Shown: in pieces, positions 19,623 through 29,510 of the stretch
Layout of the letters: the number at the start of each line of letters is the position of its first letter
How positions within the stretch are numbered: position 1 is the first letter of the stretch
Assembly: GCF_019285775.1 (NCBI RefSeq)
Contig: NZ_CP079105.1
Location: 3,206,603-3,270,602 of the forward strand
Length of the DNA stretch: 64,000 nucleotides
Source: Skermania piniformis
GTDB lineage: Bacteria > Actinomycetota > Actinomycetes > Mycobacteriales > Mycobacteriaceae
Reading direction: 5' to 3'
Notes under the pieces: model-generated
Database searches by the model: none
Seen by the model: the letters and a program-made list of their open reading frames with translations, nothing else
What the model was told of the DNA's origin: nothing
Position numbers and translations under genes: made by a program

Positions 19623-22600
19623 ATGCACGACGACCGACAGATTGTCGAGGCGCGGATCACCCGGTTCGCCGATCAGCGGCTCGCCCCGGCGGTATACCAG
19701 GACTATGCGCCGGTGACTGCGATCGAAGCGTGGACCGCGCCCGGCGAGCCGGTGCCGTTCGCCGAGGCGGTGCGGCAGCAGTTCACGCCGATCGAGCTCG
19801 GCACGGCGTGGGGTGCGCCGTGGCAGACCATGTGGTTACACGTCACCGGGACACCACCGGCGAGCTGGCTCGAGCGCGACGATCACGGCGGAGCCGGACA
19901 GCTGCGGTCCGGGTTCGCTCCGGAACTGTTGGTCGACCCGGGCTTCACCGGCGGGCCCGGATTCAACGCGGAAGCGTTGGCGTTCACCCCGGACGGAGTT
20001 GCGGTGAAGGCGATCTCACCGTTCAACAACTTCGTCCCGGTCGACCCGACCGCCCCGCTCGATCTCTATCTGGAATGTGCGGCAAACCCGGACATCGCCC
20101 GCAGCTTCGGGTTCCAGCCGACCGACCTCGGCGATCGTGCCACCGCCGGCCGGGATCCGCTGTACCGACTGTCCCGGCTGGAGTTCGCGCTCCGCAACCT
20201 CACCGTGTGGGAGCTGCAGCAGGACGTCGCCACCCTGACCGGGTTGATGTACGAGCTACCGACCGACCAACCGCGCCGGTGGGAGATCCTGCGCGCCTTG
20301 GAACGGATGCTCGACACCGTGGACCCGGACGACATCGCCGGGACCGCCGCGGCCGGCCGGCGCGAACTCGTCGATGTGCTGGCCCGGCCCGCGCACGCGA
20401 GCGCGCACCACGTGGTCGCCGTCGGCCACGCCCACATCGACTCGGCCTGGCTGTGGCCGGTGCGCGAGACGATCCGCAAGTGTGCTCGCACGTTCGCCAA
20501 CATGGTCGAGCTGATGGATCGATACCCGGATTTCCGGTTCGCCTGCTCGTCGGCGCAGCAGTTCGCCTGGATCAAGCAGCACCATCCCGAACTGTTCGCC
20601 CGAATAAAACTCAAAGTCGCTGCCGGACAGTTTATTCCGGTCGGTGGAATGTGGGTGGAGGCGGACACCAATATGCCGGGCGGCGAGGCGATGGCGCGCC
20701 AGTTCGTCACCGGAAAGCGATTCTTCCTCGACGAGTTCGGCATCGACACCCCGGAATGCTGGCTGCCGGACTCGTTCGGCTATTCCGCCGCGCTGCCGCA
20801 GATCGTCACCGCAGCCGGGTCGGAATACTTTCTGACCCAGAAGATCTCCTGGAACCAGACCAACAAGATGCCGCACCACACCTTCCGCTGGGAAGGCATC
20901 GACGGCACTCGGGTGTACACCCATTTCCCGCCGGTGGACAAGTACAACTCCGACCTCGGCGGCCGCGACCTGGCGCACGCCCAGCGCAACTACCGCGACT
21001 CCGGTTCGGGCAGTACGTCACTGGTGCCGTACGGCTGGGGCGACGGCGGCGGCGGGCCGACCCGGGAGATGATCGCCGCGGCGGAACGTACTGCTGCACT
21101 GGAGGGTTCGCCGACGGTGCAGCTGGGCACGCCCGCCGACTTCTTCGCCCGCGCCCAGGCCGAGTACCCGCAGCCACCGGTCTGGTCCGGCGAGCTGTAC
21201 CTGGAATTGCACCGCGGCACCTACACCACGCAGGCGAAGACCAAACAGGGCAACCGACGCAGTGAGCATCTGTTGCGCGAAGCGGAACTGTGGGGTACCA
21301 CCGCGGCGGTTCGAGCCGGATTCGACTACCCCTACGACGAGTTGGAACAGCTCTGGCATCTCGTACTGCTGCAACAGTTTCACGATATCCTGCCCGGTAG
21401 CTCGATCGCCTGGGTACATCACGACGCCGAGCGCAACTACGCGGCGATCGCGCAGCGGGCGGGGGCGATCATCGACACCGCCGTGGCGACCCTGGCCGGG
21501 CCGGGAAACACGGCGGTGACGTTCAATGCCGCCCCCTACCCCCGCGACGGAGTGCCGGCGCTCGGCGCCGGACCCGCCGAAACTGTCGAACCCGTTGCGC
21601 CACAGCCGATCGACGATGGTTACCGGCTCGACAACGGGCGGATCCGGGCGACGGTCGACCGCCGCGGCCTGGTGATCTCGCTGGTCGACGCCGAGTCCGG
21701 CCGCGAGGCGATCGCGCCCGGCGCGGTCGGCAACCTGCTGCAGCTGCACCGCGACGTACCGAATCAGTGGGACGCCTGGGACATCGACGAGTTCTATCGG
21801 CACGTCGTCACCGACCTGACCGACCTGGATTCGATGACGGTCGAGGGCGACGCGGTCGTCGTCGTACGGAGCTTCGGCCGGTCCCGGATCACCCAGCGGC
21901 TGCAGCTGGACGGCGCGGCGCTGCTGATCGACAACGAGATCGATTGGCATGAGAGCCAGAAGCTGCTCAAGCTGGCGTTCCCGGTGGACGTGCACACCGA
22001 CCGGAGCGCCTCGGAGATCCAGTTCGGCCACGTCTTCCGGCCGACCCACGCGAACACCTCGTGGGACGCCGCCAAGTTCGAGATCTGCGCGCACCGCTGG
22101 GTACACGTCGGCGAGCCCGGTTACGGGGTCGCGGTCGCCAACGACTCCACCTACGGCCACGACATCGGCAGTCGCGCCCGGGCCGGCGGCGGCACGTCGA
22201 CGCTGATCCGGCTGTCGTTACTGCGCGCACCGACGTATCCGGATCCGAACGCCGATCAGGGTAGTCACCGGCTGCGGGTGGCCGTGCGGCCCGGCGCAAG
22301 CATCGGCGACGCGATCGACGAGGGCTACCGGATCAACCTGCCGCGGCGAACCGTCCTGGGGGCCGGCACGCCGGTCGATCCGCTGATCCGAGTGTCGAAC
22401 CCGGCGGTGGTGGTAGAGGCGGTGAAGCCGGCCGAAGACCGGAGCGGCGACGTCATCGTTCGTCTCTACGAGTCGCGCGGCACCCGCGCACGCACCACCG
22501 TCACCGCGGGGTTCGACTACCGGCACGCCGAGTTCACCGATCTGCTCGAACGCCGGGTGGCCGGACCGGGCGATGCCGCCGAGTTCGAGCTACGACCATT

Positions 22601-22631
22601 TCAGCTGGTCACGTTGCGTTTTCATCGATAA
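19623..22631 (+). CDS. GH38 alpha-mannosidase
   Basis: 1002 residues without a signal peptide, so probably cytoplasmic. GH38 signatures are clear: AVGHAHIDSAWLWPVRET (zinc His and Asp, about 262-280), GMWVEADTNMPGGE, CWLPDSFGYSAALPQI with the nucleophile Asp, FLTQKISWNQTNKMPHHTF, and QQFHDILPGSSIAWVHHD. The enzyme removes alpha-linked mannose from glycans or mannolipids; a mycobacterial relative is Rv0648. It starts 78 bp after paralogue 1 and ends about 110 bp before paralogue 2 on the same strand. With pimE, lpqW and pmt elsewhere in the window, a role in recycling envelope mannoconjugates is reasonable but inferred. Confidence 0.93.
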   Translation: MHDDRQIVEARITRFADQRLAPAVYQDYAPVTAIEAWTAPGEPVPFAEAVRQQFTPIELGTAWGAPWQTMWLHVTGTPPASWLERDDHGGAGQLRSGFAPELLVDPGFTGGPGFNAEALAFTPDGVAVKAISPFNNFVPVDPTAPLDLYLECAANPDIARSFGFQPTDLGDRATAGRDPLYRLSRLEFALRNLTVWELQQDVATLTGLMYELPTDQPRRWEILRALERMLDTVDPDDIAGTAAAGRRELVDVLARPAHASAHHVVAVGHAHIDSAWLWPVRETIRKCARTFANMVELMDRYPDFRFACSSAQQFAWIKQHHPELFARIKLKVAAGQFIPVGGMWVEADTNMPGGEAMARQFVTGKRFFLDEFGIDTPECWLPDSFGYSAALPQIVTAAGSEYFLTQKISWNQTNKMPHHTFRWEGIDGTRVYTHFPPVDKYNSDLGGRDLAHAQRNYRDSGSGSTSLVPYGWGDGGGGPTREMIAAAERTAALEGSPTVQLGTPADFFARAQAEYPQPPVWSGELYLELHRGTYTTQAKTKQGNRRSEHLLREAELWGTTAAVRAGFDYPYDELEQLWHLVLLQQFHDILPGSSIAWVHHDAERNYAAIAQRAGAIIDTAVATLAGPGNTAVTFNAAPYPRDGVPALGAGPAETVEPVAPQPIDDGYRLDNGRIRATVDRRGLVISLVDAESGREAIAPGAVGNLLQLHRDVPNQWDAWDIDEFYRHVVTDLTDLDSMTVEGDAVVVVRSFGRSRITQRLQLDGAALLIDNEIDWHESQKLLKLAFPVDVHTDRSASEIQFGHVFRPTHANTSWDAAKFEICAHRWVHVGEPGYGVAVANDSTYGHDIGSRARAGGGTSTLIRLSLLRAPTYPDPNADQGSHRLRVAVRPGASIGDAIDEGYRINLPRRTVLGAGTPVDPLIRVSNPAVVVEAVKPAEDRSGDVIVRLYESRGTRARTTVTAGFDYRHAEFTDLLERRVAGPGDAAEFELRPFQLVTLRFHR

Positions 22632-22653
22632 TTCAACCCAAGGTATGTATTTT

Positions 22654-22671
22654 CTCGCCGATATCGGCGAG
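22654..22671. promoter_or_regulatory. Perfect 18-bp palindrome upstream of paralogue 2
   Basis: CTCGCCGAT followed directly by ATCGGCGAG forms a loopless 18-bp palindrome, the form expected for a dimeric repressor site rather than a terminator. It lies 74 bp before the preferred start at 22745. A possible -10 (TAGTAT, 22689-22694) would place the palindrome over the -35 region. Confidence 0.5.
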
Positions 22672-22744
22672 TTGTCCGGATCATGCCCTAGTATCCCAAC
22701 GTAAATCCGCCGAGCGGTGGCGGGTCGGGATGGGGGCAATGATC

Positions 22745-25700
22745 ATGAGCACGTCCGGCAATTCCACTCGTCTGCGTCTCCTCGCAGCCGCTATGGGCGT
22801 AGGCGTAGGGGTGATGACCGGCCAGGGCATCGCTGCCGCAGCTCCGGACGACTCGTCGGCGTCCTCGTCCGGTTCGGATTCATCGTCGGGCTCGGACTCG
22901 TCGTCAGGTTCGGACTCGTCGTCACGGGCCGACTCGTCCGCCTCGGATTCGGACTCCACGTCCAGCCCGAAAACGTCGGCCGCCGACTCGTCGTCGACGA
23001 AGTCCACCGGTTCGTCCCGCTCGACAGCATCGGAGCCGGCCGAACCGAGCCGCAGCACCGCTACCGCGGAGCCCACTGCGGACACCACGACCGAGTCCGA
23101 TACCGGCGCGAGCGCCGAAACGGATACCGGCGCGAGCGCCGAAACGGATACCGGCGCGAGCGCCGAAACGGACGAAACCGGCACCGCCGACACCAGCGCG
23201 GCGCCCACGTCCAGCACCGACGTAGCCGAGCCGGCCAGCAGCACCGAGCCCGTACCGGCAGAACCGACCCAGATCGAGACCGCATCCACGTCCCCGGTCG
23301 CCGATCCGATCGTGGCTCCGACGACAGATCAGTCGACCGTCCCGGTGGCGCCCAGGTCCGACACGGCGTCAGATCCCAGCCCGTCAGATCCCAGCCCGTC
23401 CGATCCCAGCACGGCGAGTTCCAACGCGGCGTCCGGTGCGGGCACGTCCCCTACCGGTACCAACTCCACCCCGGTCCCGATGCCGTCGGTGGCGGTCACC
23501 GACACCACCGTGATCGATCCGACCCTCACCGAGGCGGTTCCGCTCCGCAGCGTCGGCACCGCCACCAGCCCGGATACCGGAGCCGCCGAAGCGATCGCGA
23601 ACCAGGGGATCGCGAGCACCGCCGCGGCCCTGGATACCCCGATCGAGGACATTCAGACGATCGGCCCGGCCGACGAGGACCTGGCCGCTCCAGCTCCGGA
23701 CGCCGTCGATGCGGCGCCCGCCGCCGGACTGCTCGCGCTCGCCGGGCTGCCGCTGCTCGGCGGCGGGGCCGCACCGACCGGTGTCCCGCCGACTCCCTGG
23801 CTGCTCATGTGGTGGATGCGCCGCACCACCGACAGCGACTTCGACTGGTTCACCGACGCGGCGACGGGCGCAGTCACCCCGCAGATCACCAATGCAGCAA
23901 TGCTCACGACCGACACCAACGGTGTCGGCGATCAGGCACCGATCTTGGTGATCACGCCGACTGCGACCGACCCGGATTCCGGCGGGGTCACCTATCGGGT
24001 GGATATCGGCGACTTCGACGGCGATGACGAACTGCCCGCCGTCACCGTCAGCGACCTGGTGCACGGCAGCATCACCGACCACGGCGACGGCACCGTCACC
24101 TACACCCCCACCGACGCCGCGCGCTACGGCGCCGGAGCCGCCGGAGCGACCGATGCGGACAAGTTCGAATACGTCACCGCCACCGCCACCGACCGCAACG
24201 GGCTGGCCACGACCGTCCAGGTGACAGTTCCGATCGCAGCGGACGACACGCTCGTCATCTCCGACAACACCGTCCTGAACGTCCAGCCGTCCTCCTCCCG
24301 CGACGGATCCCGCCTCTACCTCACCCATCCGAGCTACAGCGCCGACGAACCGACATATAACGAGGTGACCGTTGTCGACACCGACACCGGTAGGTCCCGG
24401 ATCCTCACCGTTCCCGGCTCCCCGTCGTCGCCGATAGTCGAGAGCATCGACGGCACCCACGCCTTCGTCGTCAGTTCCGTGCAGGCCGAGTCGGGCGGCG
24501 ACGAATACACCAGTTACCTGACCACGTTCGACACCGCAACGGGCGCTGCAACCAGCGTCGAGGTCGGCTCGGGCAGGGCGAATCTCCTCGTCATCTCCCC
24601 GACCGGTGACCAGGGCGCGTTCGTCCGGCAGATCGGCGAAGAATCCGTGCTGACCGTGTTCGACACCGTTACCAGCACCGTCACCGCGACCGCGAGCACG
24701 CCGGGTCGGGTCGGGATCGCCTCGGTGGACAAGCCGATCGTGTTCACCCCCGACGGCGGCCGAATCGTCTACACCACAACCGATCGGTCCTCGACTGCCA
24801 TCTCCTACCTGACCACACTCGACACCACCACCGGCGCCACGACCACGGTGTCACAGCCAGGCATCGCGGCCGACCTGCTGCTCGCCGCCGACGGCGCGCA
24901 CGCTTATCTGACCAGCGGCGACCTGAGCGGACCGGACTACGTCACCTACCTGACCGCGCTCGACACCACGACCGGAACAACCACTACCGCCAACGCATCG
25001 GGCAAACCATTCGACGCGGTCGTCGGCACCGACGGCACCGTCTATCTCGCGACCGGCCCCCACAACAACGCCGGTGTCGCATCCTTCGTCGCCGTCGACC
25101 CCACGACCGGCACCGCTACCACGATCTACTCGTCCGCCTCGACGCCCTCGCACGTGCTGCTCAGCGCGGACGGCACGCGCGGCTACTACACGACGACGAA
25201 CACCGACGGCCCGACGACCACCGAGCTGCACAGTGTGGAACTGACCGCCGGAGCGGCCGACGTGGAACTGACCGCCGGAGCGGCCGACTCGGTCCTGGTC
25301 ACCGCCGGCTCCCCGAGATCCCTGGTGCGCGGCCCGGACGGCAACCACGTATATCTGACGACCACTCGGATCGGCGACCCCACCGGCGCGTCCGTCACCG
25401 ATTTCATCGGTATCGACACCACGACCGGAGCCCGAACCATCATGGTCACCACGCCGGGCCTGCCGTCCCGCTACAGCGCCGGTCCGGTCGAACCCGTCTT
25501 CACCCCGGACGGCCGGACCGCGGTGCTGACCACACTGGGCTACGGAGCATCGGCCGGAACGTACGTGTCGTACTCGACCACCATCGACACCAGCACCGGC
25601 ACGGCGCACACGGTCGAGCTCGCCGGGGCGCCGGAAGGCAACAGTATCGCCCCGGACGGATCCTGGGCGCTGATCAACACCTTGGACGGAAACGTCTTCT

Positions 25701-27571
25701 CCTCTCCGGTATTCGATCTCACCCTGCTGCGGCTCGCCCACGCGGACGACAACCAGGCGCCGATCCTGGTCATCACCCCGGTGTCGATCGATCCGGACAC
25801 CGGGGCAGTGGATTACCACGTCGATATCGCCGACCCGGACGGCACCGGTGAGCTCCCCGACGTCACCGTCAGCGAGCTGGTCCACGGCAGCATCACCGAC
25901 CACGGCGACGGCACCGTCACCTACACGCCCACCGAGGCGGCCCGCTACGCGGCCGGCGCCGTCGGGGCGACCGACGCGGACAAGTTCGAGTACGTCACCG
26001 TCACCGCGACCGACCGTGGTGGCGCCGCTACCGTCGTCCAGGTCGTCGTACCGATCGCGCCGCTCACCGCCACCTTCCAGGCCGACAGCGTGGCCTACGA
26101 CTTCCCGGGCACCGTGGACCGCACGACATACAGCGCGGACGGAACGCGGGCTTACCTGATCGACAGCACGACCGACTCGACCACCGGGGATACCGCGGTG
26201 CGACTCTCGATCATCGACACCACGAGCGGCGCGGTCACCGCCACCGCCGCCCTGCCCGGCACGGTCTCGTCCACCATCGAGGGTCCGGACGGCGGACACC
26301 TGTACCTGCTGTCCGGTACCAGCGACGAGGACGGTTCGACCACCTACTTCAGCTCGGTCGACACCGCCACCGGCACCACCACGAGCACCGCGGTTGCCAG
26401 CTTCACGGACTACCAGATGTCGGGGACGCCGACCTCGGACCTGAGCCTGTCCGACGACGGGAGCCGTGCCTACTACGCCTCCAGCGCTCTCGACCGGTCG
26501 CTGGTGCTGTACACGATCGACACCGGCACCGGGACCGCGACCTCGCTCGTCGTCCCCGGCACCGCCAATCCCTTCTCGACCCCGACCGGCTACAGCGCCC
26601 CGCGCGTGTCCGACGACGGCGATACCGCGTACATCCTCACCCTCTACCCGGCATCGGGCCGCAGCGATGCGTCCAGCCGACTGAGCGTTGTCGACACCGC
26701 CACGGGTGCCAGTACCTCCTATTACGGCAACCCCAGCGGGGTCGTCCAGCTCACCCCCGACGGCGAACAGGCCTACTTCTACACCGTGTCGCCCTATCGC
26801 GGCGACAGCACCGCGGTCCTGCTGATCACGTCGGATACCCGAACCGCGACGACCGTCGCGCCGGCGGCCACCCAGGGTGCCGAGCTGGTGGTCACCGCCG
26901 ACGGCCGACATGCCTACTACGTCGCGGATGTCCCGAATCCGCCCAGCGGCAGTTACCCGATCCAAGTCACGCTCATCGACACTGCCACGGGCACCGCACG
27001 GGCGGTGTTCACCGCGGCGGACTCGGTGCCGATCACCGGGCCCGACAGCGGCACGCACCTGGTCCTCACGCCGGACGGCAACCGCGCGTACGTGGTGACC
27101 GCGACGGCGACCGCCGGCGCCTGGACGACCGTACTGACCTCGATCGATACCGCCACCGGCACCCCGACCGACGTTCTCACCACCGCCGGCGCACCGGCGA
27201 AGGTGTGGACCGCGCCGGACGGTACTTGTGCGTTCCTGGTGACCGCGATCGGCTCGACCACCACGCTGACCACGGTCGATACCGCCACCGGTGCGTATAC
27301 CTCGGTCGAGCTGCCCAGCGATTGGCGTTACCCGGAGTTCAGCCCGGACGGTGCGTACGCGTACCGGGTGAACGGCGACACCGTCCAGATCTTCCAGACC
27401 GCGACCGGCGCCACCACCACCGTGCCGACCGGGCCGAACCCCGGGTACCTGCAGATCGCCCCGGACGGCCGCACAGCGTTGATCAGAGCGCAAGGCTCGA
27501 CCGGCGGCGTCACGGTCACGCTGCTCCAGCCGTCGGGCGCCGATCAGCCGAGCGCAACCATGCTCACCTGA
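22745..27571 (+). CDS. Giant exported protein: stalk, two Ig-like/beta-propeller modules (paralogue 2)
   Basis: About 1608 residues from ATG 22745, chosen because GGGGG (22732-22736) sits eight bases upstream; in-frame ATGs at 22730 and 22739 are alternatives. The signal sequence ([20 protein letters not shown]) is nearly the same as in paralogue 1. A Ser/Asp- and Thr/Ala-rich stalk (about 32-340) contains three short repeat arrays. [20 protein letters not shown] (about 348) is the shared Trp/Arg-Arg linker. Two modules follow, each an Ig-like domain (about 400-498 and 1006-1108; both carry [16 protein letters not shown]) plus about ten blade-like repeats with PDG and DTATG cores. It thus duplicates the single module of paralogue 1. 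Very likely cell-surface or secreted; function unknown. Confidence 0.8.
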   Translation: MSTSGNSTRLRLLAAAMGVGVGVMTGQGIAAAAPDDSSASSSGSDSSSGSDSSSGSDSSSRADSSASDSDSTSSPKTSAADSSSTKSTGSSRSTASEPAEPSRSTATAEPTADTTTESDTGASAETDTGASAETDTGASAETDETGTADTSAAPTSSTDVAEPASSTEPVPAEPTQIETASTSPVADPIVAPTTDQSTVPVAPRSDTASDPSPSDPSPSDPSTASSNAASGAGTSPTGTNSTPVPMPSVAVTDTTVIDPTLTEAVPLRSVGTATSPDTGAAEAIANQGIASTAAALDTPIEDIQTIGPADEDLAAPAPDAVDAAPAAGLLALAGLPLLGGGAAPTGVPPTPWLLMWWMRRTTDSDFDWFTDAATGAVTPQITNAAMLTTDTNGVGDQAPILVITPTATDPDSGGVTYRVDIGDFDGDDELPAVTVSDLVHGSITDHGDGTVTYTPTDAARYGAGAAGATDADKFEYVTATATDRNGLATTVQVTVPIAADDTLVISDNTVLNVQPSSSRDGSRLYLTHPSYSADEPTYNEVTVVDTDTGRSRILTVPGSPSSPIVESIDGTHAFVVSSVQAESGGDEYTSYLTTFDTATGAATSVEVGSGRANLLVISPTGDQGAFVRQIGEESVLTVFDTVTSTVTATASTPGRVGIASVDKPIVFTPDGGRIVYTTTDRSSTAISYLTTLDTTTGATTTVSQPGIAADLLLAADGAHAYLTSGDLSGPDYVTYLTALDTTTGTTTTANASGKPFDAVVGTDGTVYLATGPHNNAGVASFVAVDPTTGTATTIYSSASTPSHVLLSADGTRGYYTTTNTDGPTTTELHSVELTAGAADVELTAGAADSVLVTAGSPRSLVRGPDGNHVYLTTTRIGDPTGASVTDFIGIDTTTGARTIMVTTPGLPSRYSAGPVEPVFTPDGRTAVLTTLGYGASAGTYVSYSTTIDTSTGTAHTVELAGAPEGNSIAPDGSWALINTLDGNVFSSPVFDLTLLRLAHADDNQAPILVITPVSIDPDTGAVDYHVDIADPDGTGELPDVTVSELVHGSITDHGDGTVTYTPTEAARYAAGAVGATDADKFEYVTVTATDRGGAATVVQVVVPIAPLTATFQADSVAYDFPGTVDRTTYSADGTRAYLIDSTTDSTTGDTAVRLSIIDTTSGAVTATAALPGTVSSTIEGPDGGHLYLLSGTSDEDGSTTYFSSVDTATGTTTSTAVASFTDYQMSGTPTSDLSLSDDGSRAYYASSALDRSLVLYTIDTGTGTATSLVVPGTANPFSTPTGYSAPRVSDDGDTAYILTLYPASGRSDASSRLSVVDTATGASTSYYGNPSGVVQLTPDGEQAYFYTVSPYRGDSTAVLLITSDTRTATTVAPAATQGAELVVTADGRHAYYVADVPNPPSGSYPIQVTLIDTATGTARAVFTAADSVPITGPDSGTHLVLTPDGNRAYVVTATATAGAWTTVLTSIDTATGTPTDVLTTAGAPAKVWTAPDGTCAFLVTAIGSTTTLTTVDTATGAYTSVELPSDWRYPEFSPDGAYAYRVNGDTVQIFQTATGATTTVPTGPNPGYLQIAPDGRTALIRAQGSTGGVTVTLLQPSGADQPSATMLT
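22866..22937 (+). repeat. 18-bp imperfect tandem repeat, four copies, Ser/Asp stalk
   Basis: Units begin at 22866, 22884, 22902 and 22920 (CGTCGGGCTCGGACTCGT type) and encode SSGSDS-like hexapeptides in the stalk of paralogue 2, reminiscent of Ser-Asp stalks of surface proteins. Confidence 0.85.
23099..23170 (+). repeat. 24-bp perfect tandem repeat, three copies, Thr/Ala stalk
   Basis: Three identical 24-bp units at 23099-23122, 23123-23146 and 23147-23170 encode DTGASAET in frame. Identity at the DNA level marks a recent expansion. Confidence 0.95.
23369..23413 (+). repeat. 15-bp tandem repeat, three copies, DPSPS stalk
   Basis: TCAGATCCCAGCCCG at 23369-23383 and 23384-23398, with a third slightly diverged copy at 23399-23413, encodes SDPSP units in the stalk of paralogue 2. 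Confidence 0.92.
25235..25288 (+). repeat. 27-bp tandem duplication inside a propeller blade
   Basis: Two perfect 27-bp copies (25235-25261 and 25262-25288) encode VELTAGAAD twice. Unlike the stalk arrays, this duplication lies inside a blade-like repeat of the first propeller, lengthening one loop or strand by nine residues. Confidence 0.93.
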
Positions 27572-27603
27572 AGCCGGGCCGGCGGCGCGTAGCGTCGGTG
27601 GGC

Positions 27604-28332
27604 ATGCCACTCGCCACCCTCGCCGAGCTCGACGCCGCGGTCGTCGACTGCCGCGCCTGCCCACGGCTGGTGGCCTGGCGCGAGCGGGTATCGCAGGAGA
27701 AGCGAGCCGCCTACCGCGAGCAAACCTATTGGGGCCGGCCGGTTCCCGGCTTCGGACCGGCGGATGCCCGCTTGTTGATCGTCGGGTTGGCGCCGGCCGC
27801 GCACGGCGCCAACCGGACCGGCCGGATGTTCACCGGCGACCGCTCCGGCGATGTGCTGTACGCCGCCCTACACGCCGTCGGACTCGCCAACCAACCCACC
27901 GCGACCGCAGCCGACGACGGGTTGGAACTGTTCGGCACCCGGATCACCGCACCCGTCCATTGCGCACCACCGGACAACAAGCCGACCCCCGCCGAACGGA
28001 ACCACTGCCGACCCTGGCTGGAGCGCGAGCTGGAACTACTCACGCCGACCCTGCGCAGCATCGTTGTGCTCGGCGGATTCGGCTGGCAGGCGTTGCTGGC
28101 CACCCTCACCGCCGCCGGATACCCGGTGCCCCGGCCGCGGCCGAAGTTCGGCCACGGCGTCCGGTTCCCCATCGGCGAGCTGACCGTATTCGGCTGCTAT
28201 CACGTGAGCCAGCAGAACACCTTCACCGGTCGACTCACCCCGGACATGCTCGAACAGGTGTTGCGTGCCGCCGCGACGAACGCCGGCCTGCCCGCGACAT
28301 CCGCAGCGGAGTCGCTACGAAACAATCGGTGA
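27604..28332 (+). CDS. udgB: Uracil-DNA glycosylase family 5
   Basis: 242 residues from ATG 27604, 32 bp after paralogue 2. The four Cys of the iron-sulfur site are partly visible ([11 protein letters not shown] near the N-terminus; [20 protein letters not shown]). The active-site segment [19 protein letters not shown] and the late motif [13 protein letters not shown] match UdgB (Rv1259 type). The enzyme excises uracil, and hypoxanthine, from double-stranded DNA in base-excision repair, important in a G+C-rich genome prone to cytosine deamination. Its 3' end overlaps the convergent membrane-protein gene by 18 bp. Confidence 0.94.
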   Translation: MPLATLAELDAAVVDCRACPRLVAWRERVSQEKRAAYREQTYWGRPVPGFGPADARLLIVGLAPAAHGANRTGRMFTGDRSGDVLYAALHAVGLANQPTATAADDGLELFGTRITAPVHCAPPDNKPTPAERNHCRPWLERELELLTPTLRSIVVLGGFGWQALLATLTAAGYPVPRPRPKFGHGVRFPIGELTVFGCYHVSQQNTFTGRLTPDMLEQVLRAAATNAGLPATSAAESLRNNR

Positions 28333-28659
28333 CCGACGCCACCGAGCCAGCGCGATCCCCGCCGGCACAACCCCGGCGACCAGCAACAACGGTGTCTGCC
28401 ACGCCACCGGTAGCAGGATGTCCCCGCCCGGGCCGGTGAACAGGCAGCCGGCGAAGCCGATCCCCCAGGCCGCCAAGGGCAGCCCGGGGCGACTCGTCAC
28501 CGGTTGCGCGGCGCGGACGAGCAGCACGTTGATCACCGCTGCTGCCACCGCCGACACCGGAAACGCAACCGGGCCGAGGTACCACATCAGATACGCGACT
28601 TCGCCGATCGCGGTGAGAAAACCCGCGACGATCAGCAACCCGACAAGCAACCTTCTCAC
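28315..28659 (-). CDS. Small four-helix membrane protein (Rv1171-like)
   Basis: 114 residues with about four hydrophobic helices: [58 protein letters not shown] and [20 protein letters not shown] 28659 overlaps the mshB stop codon by four bases (GTGA), showing translational coupling as last gene of the lpqW-mshB operon. The same small gene follows mshB in M. tuberculosis (Rv1171). Its function is not known. The 3' end overlaps udgB convergently. Confidence 0.82.
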   Translation of the reverse strand: MRRLLVGLLIVAGFLTAIGEVAYLMWYLGPVAFPVSAVAAAVINVLLVRAAQPVTSRPGLPLAAWGIGFAGCLFTGPGGDILLPVAWQTPLLLVAGVVPAGIALARWRRSPIVS

Positions 28660-29510
28660 TCCAGTCCACCGAACAGGTCGTCCTCGCGGCCGTCCGGGCC
28701 GAGCGGCCCGAGCTCGCCCCGGACCAGCACGAAGTGCTCGACCGGCAGGATCGGCTGCGCGATGTTGTTGGTCAACGCGAACTCGGTGCCCGAGCGTGCG
28801 ACCCGCAGCTGGGTGGCATGGGCCGCCATTGCGTCGCGTTTGGCCGCGAACACCGGGCGCACGTCGATCCCGGTGGTCACCGTTGCCGAGGGCACCGCGG
28901 CCAACTCCCCCGGATCGGGTCGGCGCCAGCCGGTCGGGACCGACATGACCGCGGCGGCGGCATCGAGCGCGGCGCGGTCGGTGACCGTCCAGTACAGCTT
29001 CGCCACCTCGCCGGACGCCGCGACCGCGGCGGCGGTGACCTCGTGCGCCCGGATGTGGTCCGGGTGCCCGTAACCACCGACCGGGTCGTAACCGACCACC
29101 ACCTGCGGGCGCAGCTCGCGCAGGATCTCCACCAGCGCGGCGACCGGCGCGGCCGGCGGCGCGTTCACGAAGGCCCGCGGGTGATCGGCGGCCGGGGTGC
29201 CCGCCATGCCGGAATCCCGCCACCGCCCGGCCCCACCCAGAAACACGGGTTCGGCCACGCCGAGCCGGTGCAACGCCGCGGTCAGCTCGCCGATCCGGTA
29301 GCCGCCCAGCTGGTCGGCCGCGCCCGCGGCCAGACCGGCCCAGCGCGGGCCGATCACCTCGCCCTCTTCGCCCAGCGTGCAGGTCACCACCGTCACTGCG
29401 ACACCGCGACGGGCATAGTGCGCGATGGTGCCGCCGGTGGTGATCGATTCGTCGTCGGGGTGGGCGTGCACCAACAGCAGCCGTCGACCGATCGAGTCCG
29501 GCGGGGTCAC
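28656..29510 (-). CDS. mshB: GlcNAc-Ins deacetylase of mycothiol synthesis
   Basis: A 284-residue LmbE/PIG-L metallo-deacetylase. It removes acetyl from GlcNAc-inositol, the second committed step to mycothiol, the main actinobacterial thiol. Zinc site: [13 protein letters not shown] (His and Asp-Asp, about 14-26) and [13 protein letters not shown] (second His pair, about 141-153). [20 protein letters not shown] is characteristic of MshB. The ATG overlaps the lpqW stop codon by four bases, so the genes form one operon, and a further 4-bp overlap joins the small membrane gene downstream. Confidence 0.95.
   Translation of the reverse strand: MTPPDSIGRRLLLVHAHPDDESITTGGTIAHYARRGVAVTVVTCTLGEEGEVIGPRWAGLAAGAADQLGGYRIGELTAALHRLGVAEPVFLGGAGRWRDSGMAGTPAADHPRAFVNAPPAAPVAALVEILRELRPQVVVGYDPVGGYGHPDHIRAHEVTAAAVAASGEVAKLYWTVTDRAALDAAAAVMSVPTGWRRPDPGELAAVPSATVTTGIDVRPVFAAKRDAMAAHATQLRVARSGTEFALTNNIAQPILPVEHFVLVRGELGPLGPDGREDDLFGGLE

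Noticed and set aside
17343..19628. 761-codon frame on the minus strand
   Set aside because: Antisense shadow of the repeat-rich exported protein; its apparent regularity mirrors the propeller repeats.
24851..27664. 937-codon frame on the minus strand
   Set aside because: Antisense shadow of the second exported protein with Arg/Gly-rich composition and no recognisable domain.
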